A stretch of DNA of 11,603 nt from Candidatus Woesearchaeota archaeon (lineage in GTDB: Archaea > Nanobdellota > Nanobdellia > Woesearchaeales > WJKL01). A program made the position numbers and the translations under genes. The stretch covers positions 1 to 11,603 of the forward strand of contig JAHWIT010000155.1 in NCBI GenBank assembly GCA_019322455.1, read 5' to 3'. Positions 3,549-9,424 of this stretch are shown one piece after another (the first letter of the stretch is position 1; the number at the start of each line of letters is the position of its first letter). The notes beneath the pieces are model-generated. The model made no database searches and was not told where the DNA came from. It was given only the letters and a program-made list of their open reading frames with translations.

Positions 3549-4517
3549 ATGGCAAAGAAAGCTAGTGGAGATAAAGGAAATTATTCTAAACAAAAACCTC
3601 AAGAATCTGGAAATCATGTTCTTGATACTAACGGCGAAATGCCAGACGTTCTTACTGATTATTTAAAAAGAATGGGAGAAGTATATAATGAAGGTATGAG
3701 AGAAATAGAAAATGCTGGAAAAAGTTTCCATGATAGAATGCATAGGCTTATTTTTGAATTTCCTCAGATAATGACAAAAGCTTTTGCACAAAAAGAAGCG
3801 CAAATCCAAACATTAGCTAATCAAGTTGAACTTAAAGCACAATTAGTTACTCAGGAAATTAAAGAATTTGATGATGGTAGAAAGAAATATATTCAAGAAA
3901 AGATATTGCCTGCAGTAAAAAAAGCAGTTAATGAAGAATTAGCAAAAGAAAAAACAAAATATGAACCTTTAAAACAACTTGTAGAAGGAGCTAACTCTTC
4001 AGTTTCAGCTTTAGAAAGCAGAGTTGCAACAAAAGAAGAACTAGAAGAAATAAGAACATATGCTAGACAAGAAATAAAAAAAGTAGTTGAAAACAGTCCT
4101 AAAGTTGTTGCAGATTATCTAAAATCAAATGAAGGACAGGAAATGCTTCCAAAACTATTTTCTACTTATCTTAACTCTCCTGAAGGAAGTATGCTATTAA
4201 CAAAATTCTTTGGTGAAAATCTTAAATCTCCTGCAGTTAAAAAATATATAGAATCAGTAGTTGCTAAAGCAGTAAAAACCGAAATACCTAGAACACAAGA
4301 AAAAACTCAACCAGAAAAACCAGAACCAGCACCACAATCTACTCCACAACCAGCACCAGAACAGCCAGAAAAAACTTCTGAAGAACCTGAATCTAAAAAA
4401 CCTGAAAACAAAGAACCTGATACAAAGAAAAAAACTGAAAATGAACATGGCCATCTAGCTGATATGCTTGGAGATTTAGTTCCAGAAGATGAAGAAAAAG
4501 ATAAATCTGATTCTTAA
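3549..4517 (+). CDS. Coiled-coil protein with proline/glutamate/lysine-rich tail, unknown function
   Basis: The 322-aa product has no membrane segment or signal peptide and I do not recognise its family. Residues 35-180 are almost entirely helical and charged, probably a coiled coil. Residues 187-236 hold three degenerate repeats of about 17-20 aa built on YLxSxEGxxMLxxxF: YLKSNEGQEML, YLNSPEGSMLL and the diverged NLKSPAVKKYI. Residues 247-298 are a low-complexity P/E/K/Q linker, followed by the short hydrophobic motif HLADMLGDLV (301-310) and an acidic end. This layout suggests a structural or scaffold protein with a C-terminal docking peptide; that is inference. The start has a strong TATA box 22 bp upstream. 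The TAA stop overlaps the TAA of the convergent transporter gene at TTAA. Confidence 0.75.
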   Translation: MAKKASGDKGNYSKQKPQESGNHVLDTNGEMPDVLTDYLKRMGEVYNEGMREIENAGKSFHDRMHRLIFEFPQIMTKAFAQKEAQIQTLANQVELKAQLVTQEIKEFDDGRKKYIQEKILPAVKKAVNEELAKEKTKYEPLKQLVEGANSSVSALESRVATKEELEEIRTYARQEIKKVVENSPKVVADYLKSNEGQEMLPKLFSTYLNSPEGSMLLTKFFGENLKSPAVKKYIESVVAKAVKTEIPRTQEKTQPEKPEPAPQSTPQPAPEQPEKTSEEPESKKPENKEPDTKKKTENEHGHLADMLGDLVPEDEEKDKSDS

Positions 4518-5398
4518 ATTATTAAAACAGCTCCTATAACCATTATAATTATAGCAATTAATTTCCAAAATACAACTGATTTGCCAATCTCTTCTTTTAA
4601 TATTTTAGGATAAAAAATACTTAATGCCAAAGCAAAGAATAAAACAAAGAAAGGCTGAACAGAAGACAAAGCACTAACTAATGTTACAAAACCACTCACC
4701 ATAGCAATTGTTATGAACAAAACACCAAATAAATTTATTATCTCATTTATAGAAATTACTCCTATCACCTTTTTGCCGTGTTCTTTTACAGTATATTTAA
4801 TATCTTTGAAATTTAAATAAAATATTGGAATCAAAGCAATAAATGTTCCAATTCTTATGTATGAAAATATTGTCCAGAAATCAGCAAAATTTAACAGATA
4901 TTTTATTATTACTGAATGAACTGCTAAAGCAAATGATGAAAAGATCATAAACCAAAAAGCCTTTCCAAAACTAATCTTGAAAAAATTTCTTGAAGATATT
5001 AAAACTGCTCCAATTATTAGCATCAAAATTCCTAAATATTTTATAGGAGCAAAAATTTCTTTTAGGAAAATCATTGCAAGAATTAAAACAAATATAGGCG
5101 ATAAATAAAATAAAGGAACAACACGAGATATCTCTTCTATCTTAACTGCTTTAAAATAAAATAAAATAACTAAAATATAAAAAATTCCAGCAATAAATGC
5201 CAAAAATAAATTAAAATAAGACAAAGCAGCAAATCCTTTGATTAAATAAACAGCAAAGCTTGCTGTTAATCCTATAACTCCTAAAACCATAACAGGAACA
5301 ATTGGTTTTCTAATCCATTTAGTCAATATATATTTATCAACAGTACTCACAACTGCCCATACTAAAGCTGCTAAAATTGAAAACAATATCCATGACAT
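4514..5398 (-). CDS. EamA/DMT-family membrane transporter
   Basis: The 294-aa product has about ten hydrophobic segments arranged as two similar halves of five, the drug/metabolite transporter (EamA) architecture. The first helix begins at the start codon (MSWILFSILAALVWAV). The conserved motif of the first half, YLSPIFVLILAMIFLKE, ends in a loop glutamate. The second half has the related VQPFFVLFFALALS segment before its final loop. The family exports or exchanges metabolites across the cell membrane; the substrate cannot be read from the sequence. A TATA-like box about 25 bp upstream fits a leaderless mRNA. The 3' end shares TTAA with the convergent gene's stop. Confidence 0.88.
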   Translation of the reverse strand: MSWILFSILAALVWAVVSTVDKYILTKWIRKPIVPVMVLGVIGLTASFAVYLIKGFAALSYFNLFLAFIAGIFYILVILFYFKAVKIEEISRVVPLFYLSPIFVLILAMIFLKEIFAPIKYLGILMLIIGAVLISSRNFFKISFGKAFWFMIFSSFALAVHSVIIKYLLNFADFWTIFSYIRIGTFIALIPIFYLNFKDIKYTVKEHGKKVIGVISINEIINLFGVLFITIAMVSGFVTLVSALSSVQPFFVLFFALALSIFYPKILKEEIGKSVVFWKLIAIIIMVIGAVLII

Positions 5399-5418
5399 AA
5401 TATTAAGTTATTAAAACA

Positions 5419-5428
5419 TACTTAAAAA
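5419..5428 (-). promoter_or_regulatory. TATA box of the EamA gene
   Basis: The minus strand reads TTTTTAAGTA about 25 bp before the ATG at 5398. Confidence 0.45.
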
Positions 5429-5456
5429 TCTTCCTAAATAATTGATTATACCGAAA

Positions 5457-5466
5457 CATATTTAAA
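5457..5466 (+). promoter_or_regulatory. TATA box of the permease/AMP phosphorylase operon
   Basis: CATATTTAAA is preceded by CCGAAA, a plausible BRE. A start site about 25 bp on (near 5487) would give a short leader that holds the ribosome-binding site at 5493. Confidence 0.55.
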
Positions 5467-5492
5467 CCTAAAATAACAAAATAATACTAAAA

Positions 5493-5500
5493 GAGGTGAT
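5493..5500 (+). promoter_or_regulatory. Strong Shine-Dalgarno before an ATA codon
   Basis: GAGGTGAT is an eight-base match to the usual archaeal anti-Shine-Dalgarno. Five nucleotides later comes ATA (5506-5508), in frame with the permease. No ATG, GTG or TTG lies at a usable distance, and the next possible start (TTG 5554) is 53 nt away. Confidence 0.65.
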
Positions 5501-5505
5501 TTAGT

Positions 5506-6537
5506 ATAAATAAAAATCACACAAAATACTTTATTGTAATAATTCTTCTAATTTTGTTAGTATTAGCCTTTTTAATTATAAGACCATATCTTATTCCTAT
5601 TATAACTTCTATAATTCTAGCATACATATTCTATCCTTTATACGATTGGTTAAATAAAAAAATAAAAAGAGAAAACCTATCTGCAGTAATTATCTCTATT
5701 TTAATTATCTTGCTTATCTTAATACCTGTTGCTCTTGTTATTCTTCAGGTTTCAAAAGAAGCTCAAGTTAGTTATATCCTGATAAAGCAAAACATACTAA
5801 CTGGAAATCTGTTTGACACAGACTGCAGAGAAGATACTTTATACTGCAATATAATGCAAAATTTAAAAAGCTTTATGAAAAAACCAACAACACGATACTA
5901 TATTGATGATGGATTAAAAAAAGTTACAATCTTTATTGCTGAGAGTGCTTTTAATTTCCTAGTTAGTTTGCCAAAAAGAATACTTGATATCTTTATCACA
6001 TTTTTCATGGTTTTCTTCTTGTTAAAAGATGGCAAACGTATGGTAGATAGGATTGAACAGCTTTCTCCTATTGAAAAAAAGAACAAAGAAAAGATTTTCA
6101 ATCAGCTTCAGGAAGTAACAAGAGCTATTATTTATGGAATCTTTGTAATATCACTTTTAGAAGGTATACTTGGAGCAATCACATTTAAGCTGTTTGGAAT
6201 ATCCTCTCCTATATTATGGGGAATTGTAATGTTCTTATTAGCATTTCTGCCTATGGTAGGAGCTGGATTAATCTGGATTCCTGCTGCACTAATAAAAATC
6301 TATAATAATGATATTTTGTCAGGATTTGGAATAATAATTGGAGGTATTATCATCTCAACCATAGATATATTTCTAAAACCAAAAGTAATTGGTGATAAAG
6401 CCCAGATCCATCCAATCCTTGTTTTATTAGGGGTTTTAGGAGGATTAAGCCTGTTTAGTTTTATGGGTGTGATTATAGGTCCTTTAATACTTGTTTTGTC
6501 AATCACATTTATTAAACTAAGCAGAGGAATCAAATGA
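5506..6537 (+). CDS. AI-2E-family (PerM/UPF0118) membrane permease, probable AUA start
   Basis: From 5506 the product is 343 aa. It has the AI-2E transporter family layout: two N-terminal membrane helices with the LIIRPYLIP and ILAYIFYPLYDWL motifs, a soluble loop at about 85-150 with two cysteines, then further helices including FFMVFFLLKDG, the GIFVISLLEGILGAI helix, and the C-terminal GAGLIWIPAAL and GxIIGPLIL motifs. Members act as sodium/proton antiporters or exporters; the substrate here is unknown. Starting at TTG 5554 would remove the first half of the first helix. The in-frame ATA at 5506 sits behind a strong Shine-Dalgarno and adds NKNHTKYFIVIILLIL, a normal N-terminus. A stop codon at 5497-5499 excludes anything longer. 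The gene overlaps AMP phosphorylase by ATGA, so the two are co-translated. Confidence 0.85.
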   Translation: MNKNHTKYFIVIILLILLVLAFLIIRPYLIPIITSIILAYIFYPLYDWLNKKIKRENLSAVIISILIILLILIPVALVILQVSKEAQVSYILIKQNILTGNLFDTDCREDTLYCNIMQNLKSFMKKPTTRYYIDDGLKKVTIFIAESAFNFLVSLPKRILDIFITFFMVFFLLKDGKRMVDRIEQLSPIEKKNKEKIFNQLQEVTRAIIYGIFVISLLEGILGAITFKLFGISSPILWGIVMFLLAFLPMVGAGLIWIPAALIKIYNNDILSGFGIIIGGIIISTIDIFLKPKVIGDKAQIHPILVLLGVLGGLSLFSFMGVIIGPLILVLSITFIKLSRGIK

Positions 6538-8042
6538 AGTTAAGAGTCAAAGACCTAGACATCGCAACAGGCGGAGTTCTTGTTGTATTGCTAAATGAAA
6601 AAGATGCGCATAAACTAGATTTACATCATCAAGACAGAGTTAGGATTAAAAAAGGTAAAAAAATTACTTCTGCAATTATTAATATAGCTGAAAGCAAAAA
6701 AGCACTTCCTCCTGGAAAAATAGGATTTTATGAAGAAATATTAGACTTATTAAAAGCCAAAAAAGGAGACATCATTGATATTGACATCGAAGAAAAGCCT
6801 TTAGGAATTTCTTATATTCAAAAAAAATTAGAAGGTCATGAATTAACAAATGAAGAAATTGATGAATTAGTAAAAGAGATTGTTAAAAATAAATTAACCT
6901 CAATAGAATTAACCTATTTTATTGCAGCATGTTTTACAAAAAGAATGACCTTAAGAGAAACAGTTGCATTAACAAAAGCTATTGTTAAATATGGAAGCAA
7001 GTTAAAGCTGAAAAGAAAAATAATTCTTGATAAGCATTGTAGTGGCGGAGTTCCAGGAAATAGAACAACAATGGTTTTAGTTCCTATAATTGCAGCTGCT
7101 GGCTTGACAATGCCTAAAACTAGTTCTAGAAGCATAACCAGTCCAGCTGGAACAGCTGATACAATGGAGGTACTAGCTCCTGTTTCTTTATCATTAGACA
7201 AGATGAAAAAAGCTGTTTCAAAAACAAATGCCTGTATTGTATGGGGAGGTGCAATTGATCTAGCAGCAGCTGATGACAAATTAATAAAATTAAGGCATCC
7301 TTTGTCTTTAGACCCAGAAGGAATGTTATTAGCTTCTATATTAGCTAAAAAAGCAGCTGTTAATTCAACTCATATCTTAATAGATATTCCTTTAGGCAAA
7401 GACACTAAAATCAAAACAAAAAAACAAGCAAAACATCTAAAAAGACTTTTTGTAAAAATCGGAAAAAAATTAGGAATGAAAATATATGTTATATTAACTG
7501 ACGGCAGTGAACCAATAGGAAATGGAATTGGTCCTGCATTAGAAGCAAGAGATATCTTGTGGCTGTTAAAAAGAGATCCTAGAAGACCTATGGATTTAGA
7601 AAATAAATGTATAAGTATGGCAATAAAGATGTTAGAAATAACTGGCATAAAGAACGCAAAACAAAAAGTCATTGAAATCCTAGATTCTGGTCAGGCATAT
7701 GGTAAGATGAGGGAAATAATAAAAGCGCAAGGCGGTAATCCTAATATAGATCCAGATAAGATAAAGCTTGGCAAATATTTTTATACCTTCAAAGCTCCAG
7801 TTACAGGTAAAATAACAGATGTTGATAATTTTACAATAAACAAGATAGCAAGAATTGCTGGAGCACCGGTTGATAAAGGAGCAGGAATATATTTCTATAA
7901 TAAACATGAAGGCCAGAAAATAAAAAAAGGAGAGCCATTAATGACAATCTATGCTGAAAATCCAGTCAGATTAAAATATGCATTGAATATTCTAAAAAGA
8001 ATTGATGGCGTTAAAATAGAGAAAAAAGTTATTGTTAAATAG
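6534..8042 (+). CDS. deoA: AMP phosphorylase
   Basis: The 502-aa product belongs to the archaeal branch of the thymidine/pyrimidine phosphorylase family. It converts AMP (also CMP and UMP) plus phosphate into the free base and ribose 1,5-bisphosphate. R15P isomerase and type III RuBisCO then turn the latter into 3-phosphoglycerate; neither is in this window. Residues 1-85 are the N-terminal extension specific to AMP phosphorylases. The signature segments are KHCSGGVPGNRTTM (167-180, phosphate binding), TSSRSITSPAGTADTME (196-212) and TDGSEPIGNGIGPALEARD (322-340). The C-terminal alpha/beta domain covers about 420-495. The length is normal and all motifs are intact. The start overlaps the permease stop by ATGA and has GAGGA upstream, so translation is coupled. 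The name deoA follows common database usage, although the enzyme is not thymidine phosphorylase. Confidence 0.95.
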   Translation: MKLRVKDLDIATGGVLVVLLNEKDAHKLDLHHQDRVRIKKGKKITSAIINIAESKKALPPGKIGFYEEILDLLKAKKGDIIDIDIEEKPLGISYIQKKLEGHELTNEEIDELVKEIVKNKLTSIELTYFIAACFTKRMTLRETVALTKAIVKYGSKLKLKRKIILDKHCSGGVPGNRTTMVLVPIIAAAGLTMPKTSSRSITSPAGTADTMEVLAPVSLSLDKMKKAVSKTNACIVWGGAIDLAAADDKLIKLRHPLSLDPEGMLLASILAKKAAVNSTHILIDIPLGKDTKIKTKKQAKHLKRLFVKIGKKLGMKIYVILTDGSEPIGNGIGPALEARDILWLLKRDPRRPMDLENKCISMAIKMLEITGIKNAKQKVIEILDSGQAYGKMREIIKAQGGNPNIDPDKIKLGKYFYTFKAPVTGKITDVDNFTINKIARIAGAPVDKGAGIYFYNKHEGQKIKKGEPLMTIYAENPVRLKYALNILKRIDGVKIEKKVIVK

Positions 8043-8103
8043 ATTAATTTAAAAATTTCTTCTTAATTCAGAAAATATTCTAATCCAATATCTTAGTTTC
8101 AAG

Positions 8104-8673
8104 CTAATAAGAAGAAAAATATATTGTACAATTTGACATCTTTTCATAAAAATCTAACAAAGGCTTTTTTTCCTTTGATTTGAATATAGCAACATTTAAC
8201 CCTTCCCAGAACAAAAACCAACCAGCAGGTTCTAATAGAACTATAAAAAAACTCATAATTAGGTTTACATTATGGAAATAAAATAAAATATATGTAGCCA
8301 CAAACATCAAGACTACACCAAAAACACAAAATAATAATCCCTGCTTTAAAACACCTTTTGATTCTTTTTTATGAAAATAATAATGCTTCCTGAAATATTC
8401 TTTCAGTCTTGTTTTGATAATATGGTCTATTTTTATATCCCTCTCATCTTTAGGGATTAAAATACTTAATTTAATCTTCCCATATTTTTGTTTGGTTGCT
8501 CTTCTAAGCTCATTTAAAAAGTCATAAGACATTATTCTCTGCGAATAAGGCTTAGGATCAAAATCAGAGAACAAATCATTATAATCATCAAGCCACATAG
8601 CTACTTCTGACTTGCTTGAATAATCTGTCTTTGGATGTTCTGGTACTTTTTGTTCTTTCTTTATTTCTTCCAT
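8104..8673 (-). CDS. Conserved two-helix membrane protein, unknown function
   Basis: The 189-aa product has a cytoplasmic N-terminal part (1-108) with the motif SEVAMWLDDYNDLFSDFDPKPYSQR (22-46, read in pieces) and IKLSILIPKDERD. Two membrane helices follow (about 110-133 and 138-160), with LLEPAGWFLFWEGLN between the second helix and the C-terminal tail LDFYEKMSNCTIYFSSY. I recall this WLDDYxDIFSDFDPRPYSxR / EPAGWFxxWEGL pattern from hypothetical proteins in both archaea and bacteria, but I know of no assigned function. A TATA-like element 21 bp before the ATG implies a leaderless mRNA. The gene converges with AMP phosphorylase, leaving 61 bp between them. Confidence 0.82.
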   Translation of the reverse strand: MEEIKKEQKVPEHPKTDYSSKSEVAMWLDDYNDLFSDFDPKPYSQRIMSYDFLNELRRATKQKYGKIKLSILIPKDERDIKIDHIIKTRLKEYFRKHYYFHKKESKGVLKQGLLFCVFGVVLMFVATYILFYFHNVNLIMSFFIVLLEPAGWFLFWEGLNVAIFKSKEKKPLLDFYEKMSNCTIYFSSY

Positions 8674-8693
8674 ATATTGAACTTAATAAATTG

Positions 8694-8705
8694 AATATAT
8701 AATAC
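8694..8705 (-). promoter_or_regulatory. TATA box of the gene at 8104-8673
   Basis: The minus strand reads TATTATATATTC about 21-25 bp before the ATG at 8673. Confidence 0.5.
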
Positions 8706-8739
8706 TTTCTCTTAATAGAATAAAACGCCGCAGCCCGGA

Positions 8740-8773
8740 CTTTCAATGCAAAGCATCAAATTTCTTCGCTAAA
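8740..8773 (-). other. tRNA-Ser intron at 59/60 (T loop), 34 nt
   Basis: Central helix UUCA (U54-A57)/UGAA, bulges AA^U and AG^U. Alternative internal pairings include UCAAAUUU/AAAUUUGA and AUGC/GCAU. The cuts restore the T loop UUCAAAU. Confidence 0.85.
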
Positions 8774-8805
8774 TTTGAACCGGGATACCCTTGCGGGAAC
8801 GGGCT

Positions 8806-8829
8806 GACCTGACTCTTAGTGAATCAACA
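8806..8829 (-). other. tRNA-Ser intron at 37/38, 24 nt
   Basis: Central helix CUUG (C32-G35)/CAGG, bulges AG^U and UC^A, and a small internal hairpin AUUC/GAGU. Confidence 0.85.
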
Positions 8830-8837
8830 CTCAAGGC

Positions 8838-8858
8838 TTACGCTTCTATTTCTAGAAT
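8838..8858 (-). other. tRNA-Ser intron at 29/30, 21 nt
   Basis: Central helix GCGC/GCGU (one G-U), bulges GG^A and AA^G, and inner helix UUCUA/UAGAA closed by a GAAA tetraloop. The intron splits the anticodon stem. Confidence 0.87.
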
Positions 8859-8912
8859 CCGCGCAGTACCAGGTTGTGCCACTGCGGCATTGAAAGAAAA
8901 AAGAGTATATCT

Positions 8913-8921
8913 TTATTTAAA
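8913..8921 (-). promoter_or_regulatory. TATA box of tRNA-Ser
   Basis: The minus strand reads TTTAAATAA about 28 bp before G1 of tRNA-Ser at 8888. Confidence 0.5.
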
Positions 8922-8943
8922 GGTTACTAATAACAACCTATAA

Positions 8944-9020
8944 AGTATTACTTATAGTATAAGTAATAAAAGTAATACATTATCTAACTCTTAAGTAATA
9001 CTAGTAATAAAAGTAATACT
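8944..9020. repeat. Array of 9-bp AGTAATA repeats
   Basis: AGTAATA occurs as direct copies at 8962, 8971, 8994, 9003 and 9012. Within each group the spacing is exactly 9 bp (8962-8971; 8994-9003-9012). One inverted copy, TATTACT, lies at 8946-8952 and forms an 8-bp inverted repeat with 8961-8968. This looks like a set of protein-binding sites. The same core forms the palindrome at 1329-1348. Confidence 0.6.
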
Positions 9021-9030
9021 AAATAAAACC

Positions 9031-9186
9031 AAAAACTCTCAAAGTCACAACTAACAGCTAATCGAGTTTTTGATTAGTGCTCAATCGCGCTTTTTCGCAA
9101 TCAGCTAGTTCAGTGAGCGAAAAAGCGCGGATTCACAGGCCCCAACCTTTTGCTATCTATCTAGTTGTGCTGGCAAAAGGTTGGGG
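9031..9186. ncRNA. Probable structured RNA of three hairpins (strand not settled)
   Basis: This non-coding stretch is unusually rich in long perfect stems. H1: AAAAACTC (9031-9038)/GAGTTTTT (9064-9071), 8 bp, 25-nt loop. H2: CGCGCTTTTTCGC (9086-9098)/GCGAAAAAGCGCG (9117-9129), 13 bp, 18-nt loop. H3: CCCCAACCTTTTGC (9140-9153)/GCAAAAGGTTGGGG (9173-9186), 14 bp, 19-nt loop. CACAACTA in the H1 loop (9046-9053) is exactly complementary to TAGTTGTG in the H3 loop (9162-9169), allowing a kissing contact. CTAATC/GATTAG (9058-9063/9072-9077) is an alternative to H1. The H2 and H3 loops share CTAGTT. On the minus strand H1 is followed by a U-rich tract and the region lies 11 nt behind the Trm112-like gene, which slightly favours minus-strand transcription. 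It matches no RNA family that I recognise. Confidence 0.55.
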
Positions 9187-9196
9187 AAAATAAGAA

Positions 9197-9364
9197 TTAT
9201 TTCTTTTCAGGAGGCATTAATATAGGAATACCTTCTTTTATTGGATAATTAATCTTGCACTTATTGCATCTAAGAATATTCTCTTCTTTTTTATATTCAA
9301 GCTTTGATTTGCATACAGGACAAGCTAAAATCCTCAACAAATCTTCAGGAAGTTCTTGCTTCAT
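9197..9364 (-). CDS. Trm112-like small zinc-binding protein
   Basis: A 55-aa protein runs from ATG 9364-9362 to TAA 9199-9197. It starts MKQELPEDLLRILACPVCK, followed by a strand region, CNKC, and YPIKEGIPILMPPEKK. The LLxILACPVCK...LxCxxCxxxYPIxxGIPxLxP pattern with two CxxC pairs (ACPVC and RCNKC) is the Trm112/UPF0434 (YcaR) family. Trm112 proteins bind and activate SAM methyltransferases that modify tRNA, rRNA and release factor. The partner here is unknown; the methyltransferase at 2000-2800 is a distant candidate without specific evidence. The length is normal for prokaryotic members. A TATA box with a purine-rich BRE lies about 27-38 bp upstream. The probable structured RNA lies directly behind the stop codon. 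Confidence 0.9.
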   Translation of the reverse strand: MKQELPEDLLRILACPVCKSKLEYKKEENILRCNKCKINYPIKEGIPILMPPEKK

Positions 9365-9390
9365 TTGATATCACTAACCAGAACTATCCT

Positions 9391-9402
9391 ATAATTTTTA
9401 AA
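9391..9402 (-). promoter_or_regulatory. TATA box of the Trm112-like gene
   Basis: The minus strand reads TTTAAAAATTAT preceded by GGGAAAGA, a plausible BRE. It lies about 32 bp from the ATG at 9364, allowing a leader of a few nucleotides. Confidence 0.5.
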
Positions 9403-9424
9403 TCTTTCCCAAAATAATAGAAAA

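Larger units (their letters stand above)
8726..8888 (-). tRNA. tRNA-Ser(UGA) with three introns
   Basis: The acceptor GCCGCAG (8888-8882) pairs perfectly with CUGCGGC (8733-8727). G73 at 8726 and the long variable arm (8799-8785, CCC-GCAA-GGG) indicate serine. The T stem is CCCGG (8784-8780)/CCGGG (8738-8734), and the spliced T loop UUCAAAU is standard. The anticodon stem is C27GG29 (8861-8859) plus G30C31 (8837-8836), pairing with GCCCG (8804-8800). The loop CUUGAG (8835-8830) gives anticodon UGA at 8833-8831. Introns are 8858-8838 (29/30, 21 nt), 8829-8806 (37/38, 24 nt) and 8773-8740 (59/60, 34 nt), each with a 4-bp BHB central helix. Spliced length is 84 nt and CCA is not encoded. Read unspliced, the loop falsely looks like anticodon CUA. 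Confidence 0.92.

Noticed and set aside
4254..4454. A minus-strand frame rich in Phe, Trp and Arg opposite the coiled-coil gene
   Set aside because: It is the antisense of the low-complexity P/E/K tail and has an unnatural composition.
6914..7907. Long open frames on the minus strand within AMP phosphorylase
   Set aside because: They lie opposite an intact, well-conserved enzyme, have no family resemblance, promoter or ribosome-binding site, and reflect the AT-rich codon use of the real gene.
8852..8857. Apparent CUA anticodon (amber-suppressor or pyrrolysine-like) in the tRNA at 8726-8888
   Set aside because: The CUA lies inside the 29/30 intron hairpin UUCUA-GAAA-UAGAA. Splicing gives CUUGAG with anticodon UGA, and the acceptor, G73 and variable arm fit tRNA-Ser.
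8944..9020. A CRISPR array
   Set aside because: The repeats are 7-9 bp with 2-bp gaps; there are no spacers of CRISPR length and no cas genes.
9086..9137. An H/ACA guide RNA (hairpin followed by ACA at 9135-9137)
   Set aside because: The 13-bp stem is perfect and has no internal pseudouridylation pocket, so the ACA is probably coincidence.
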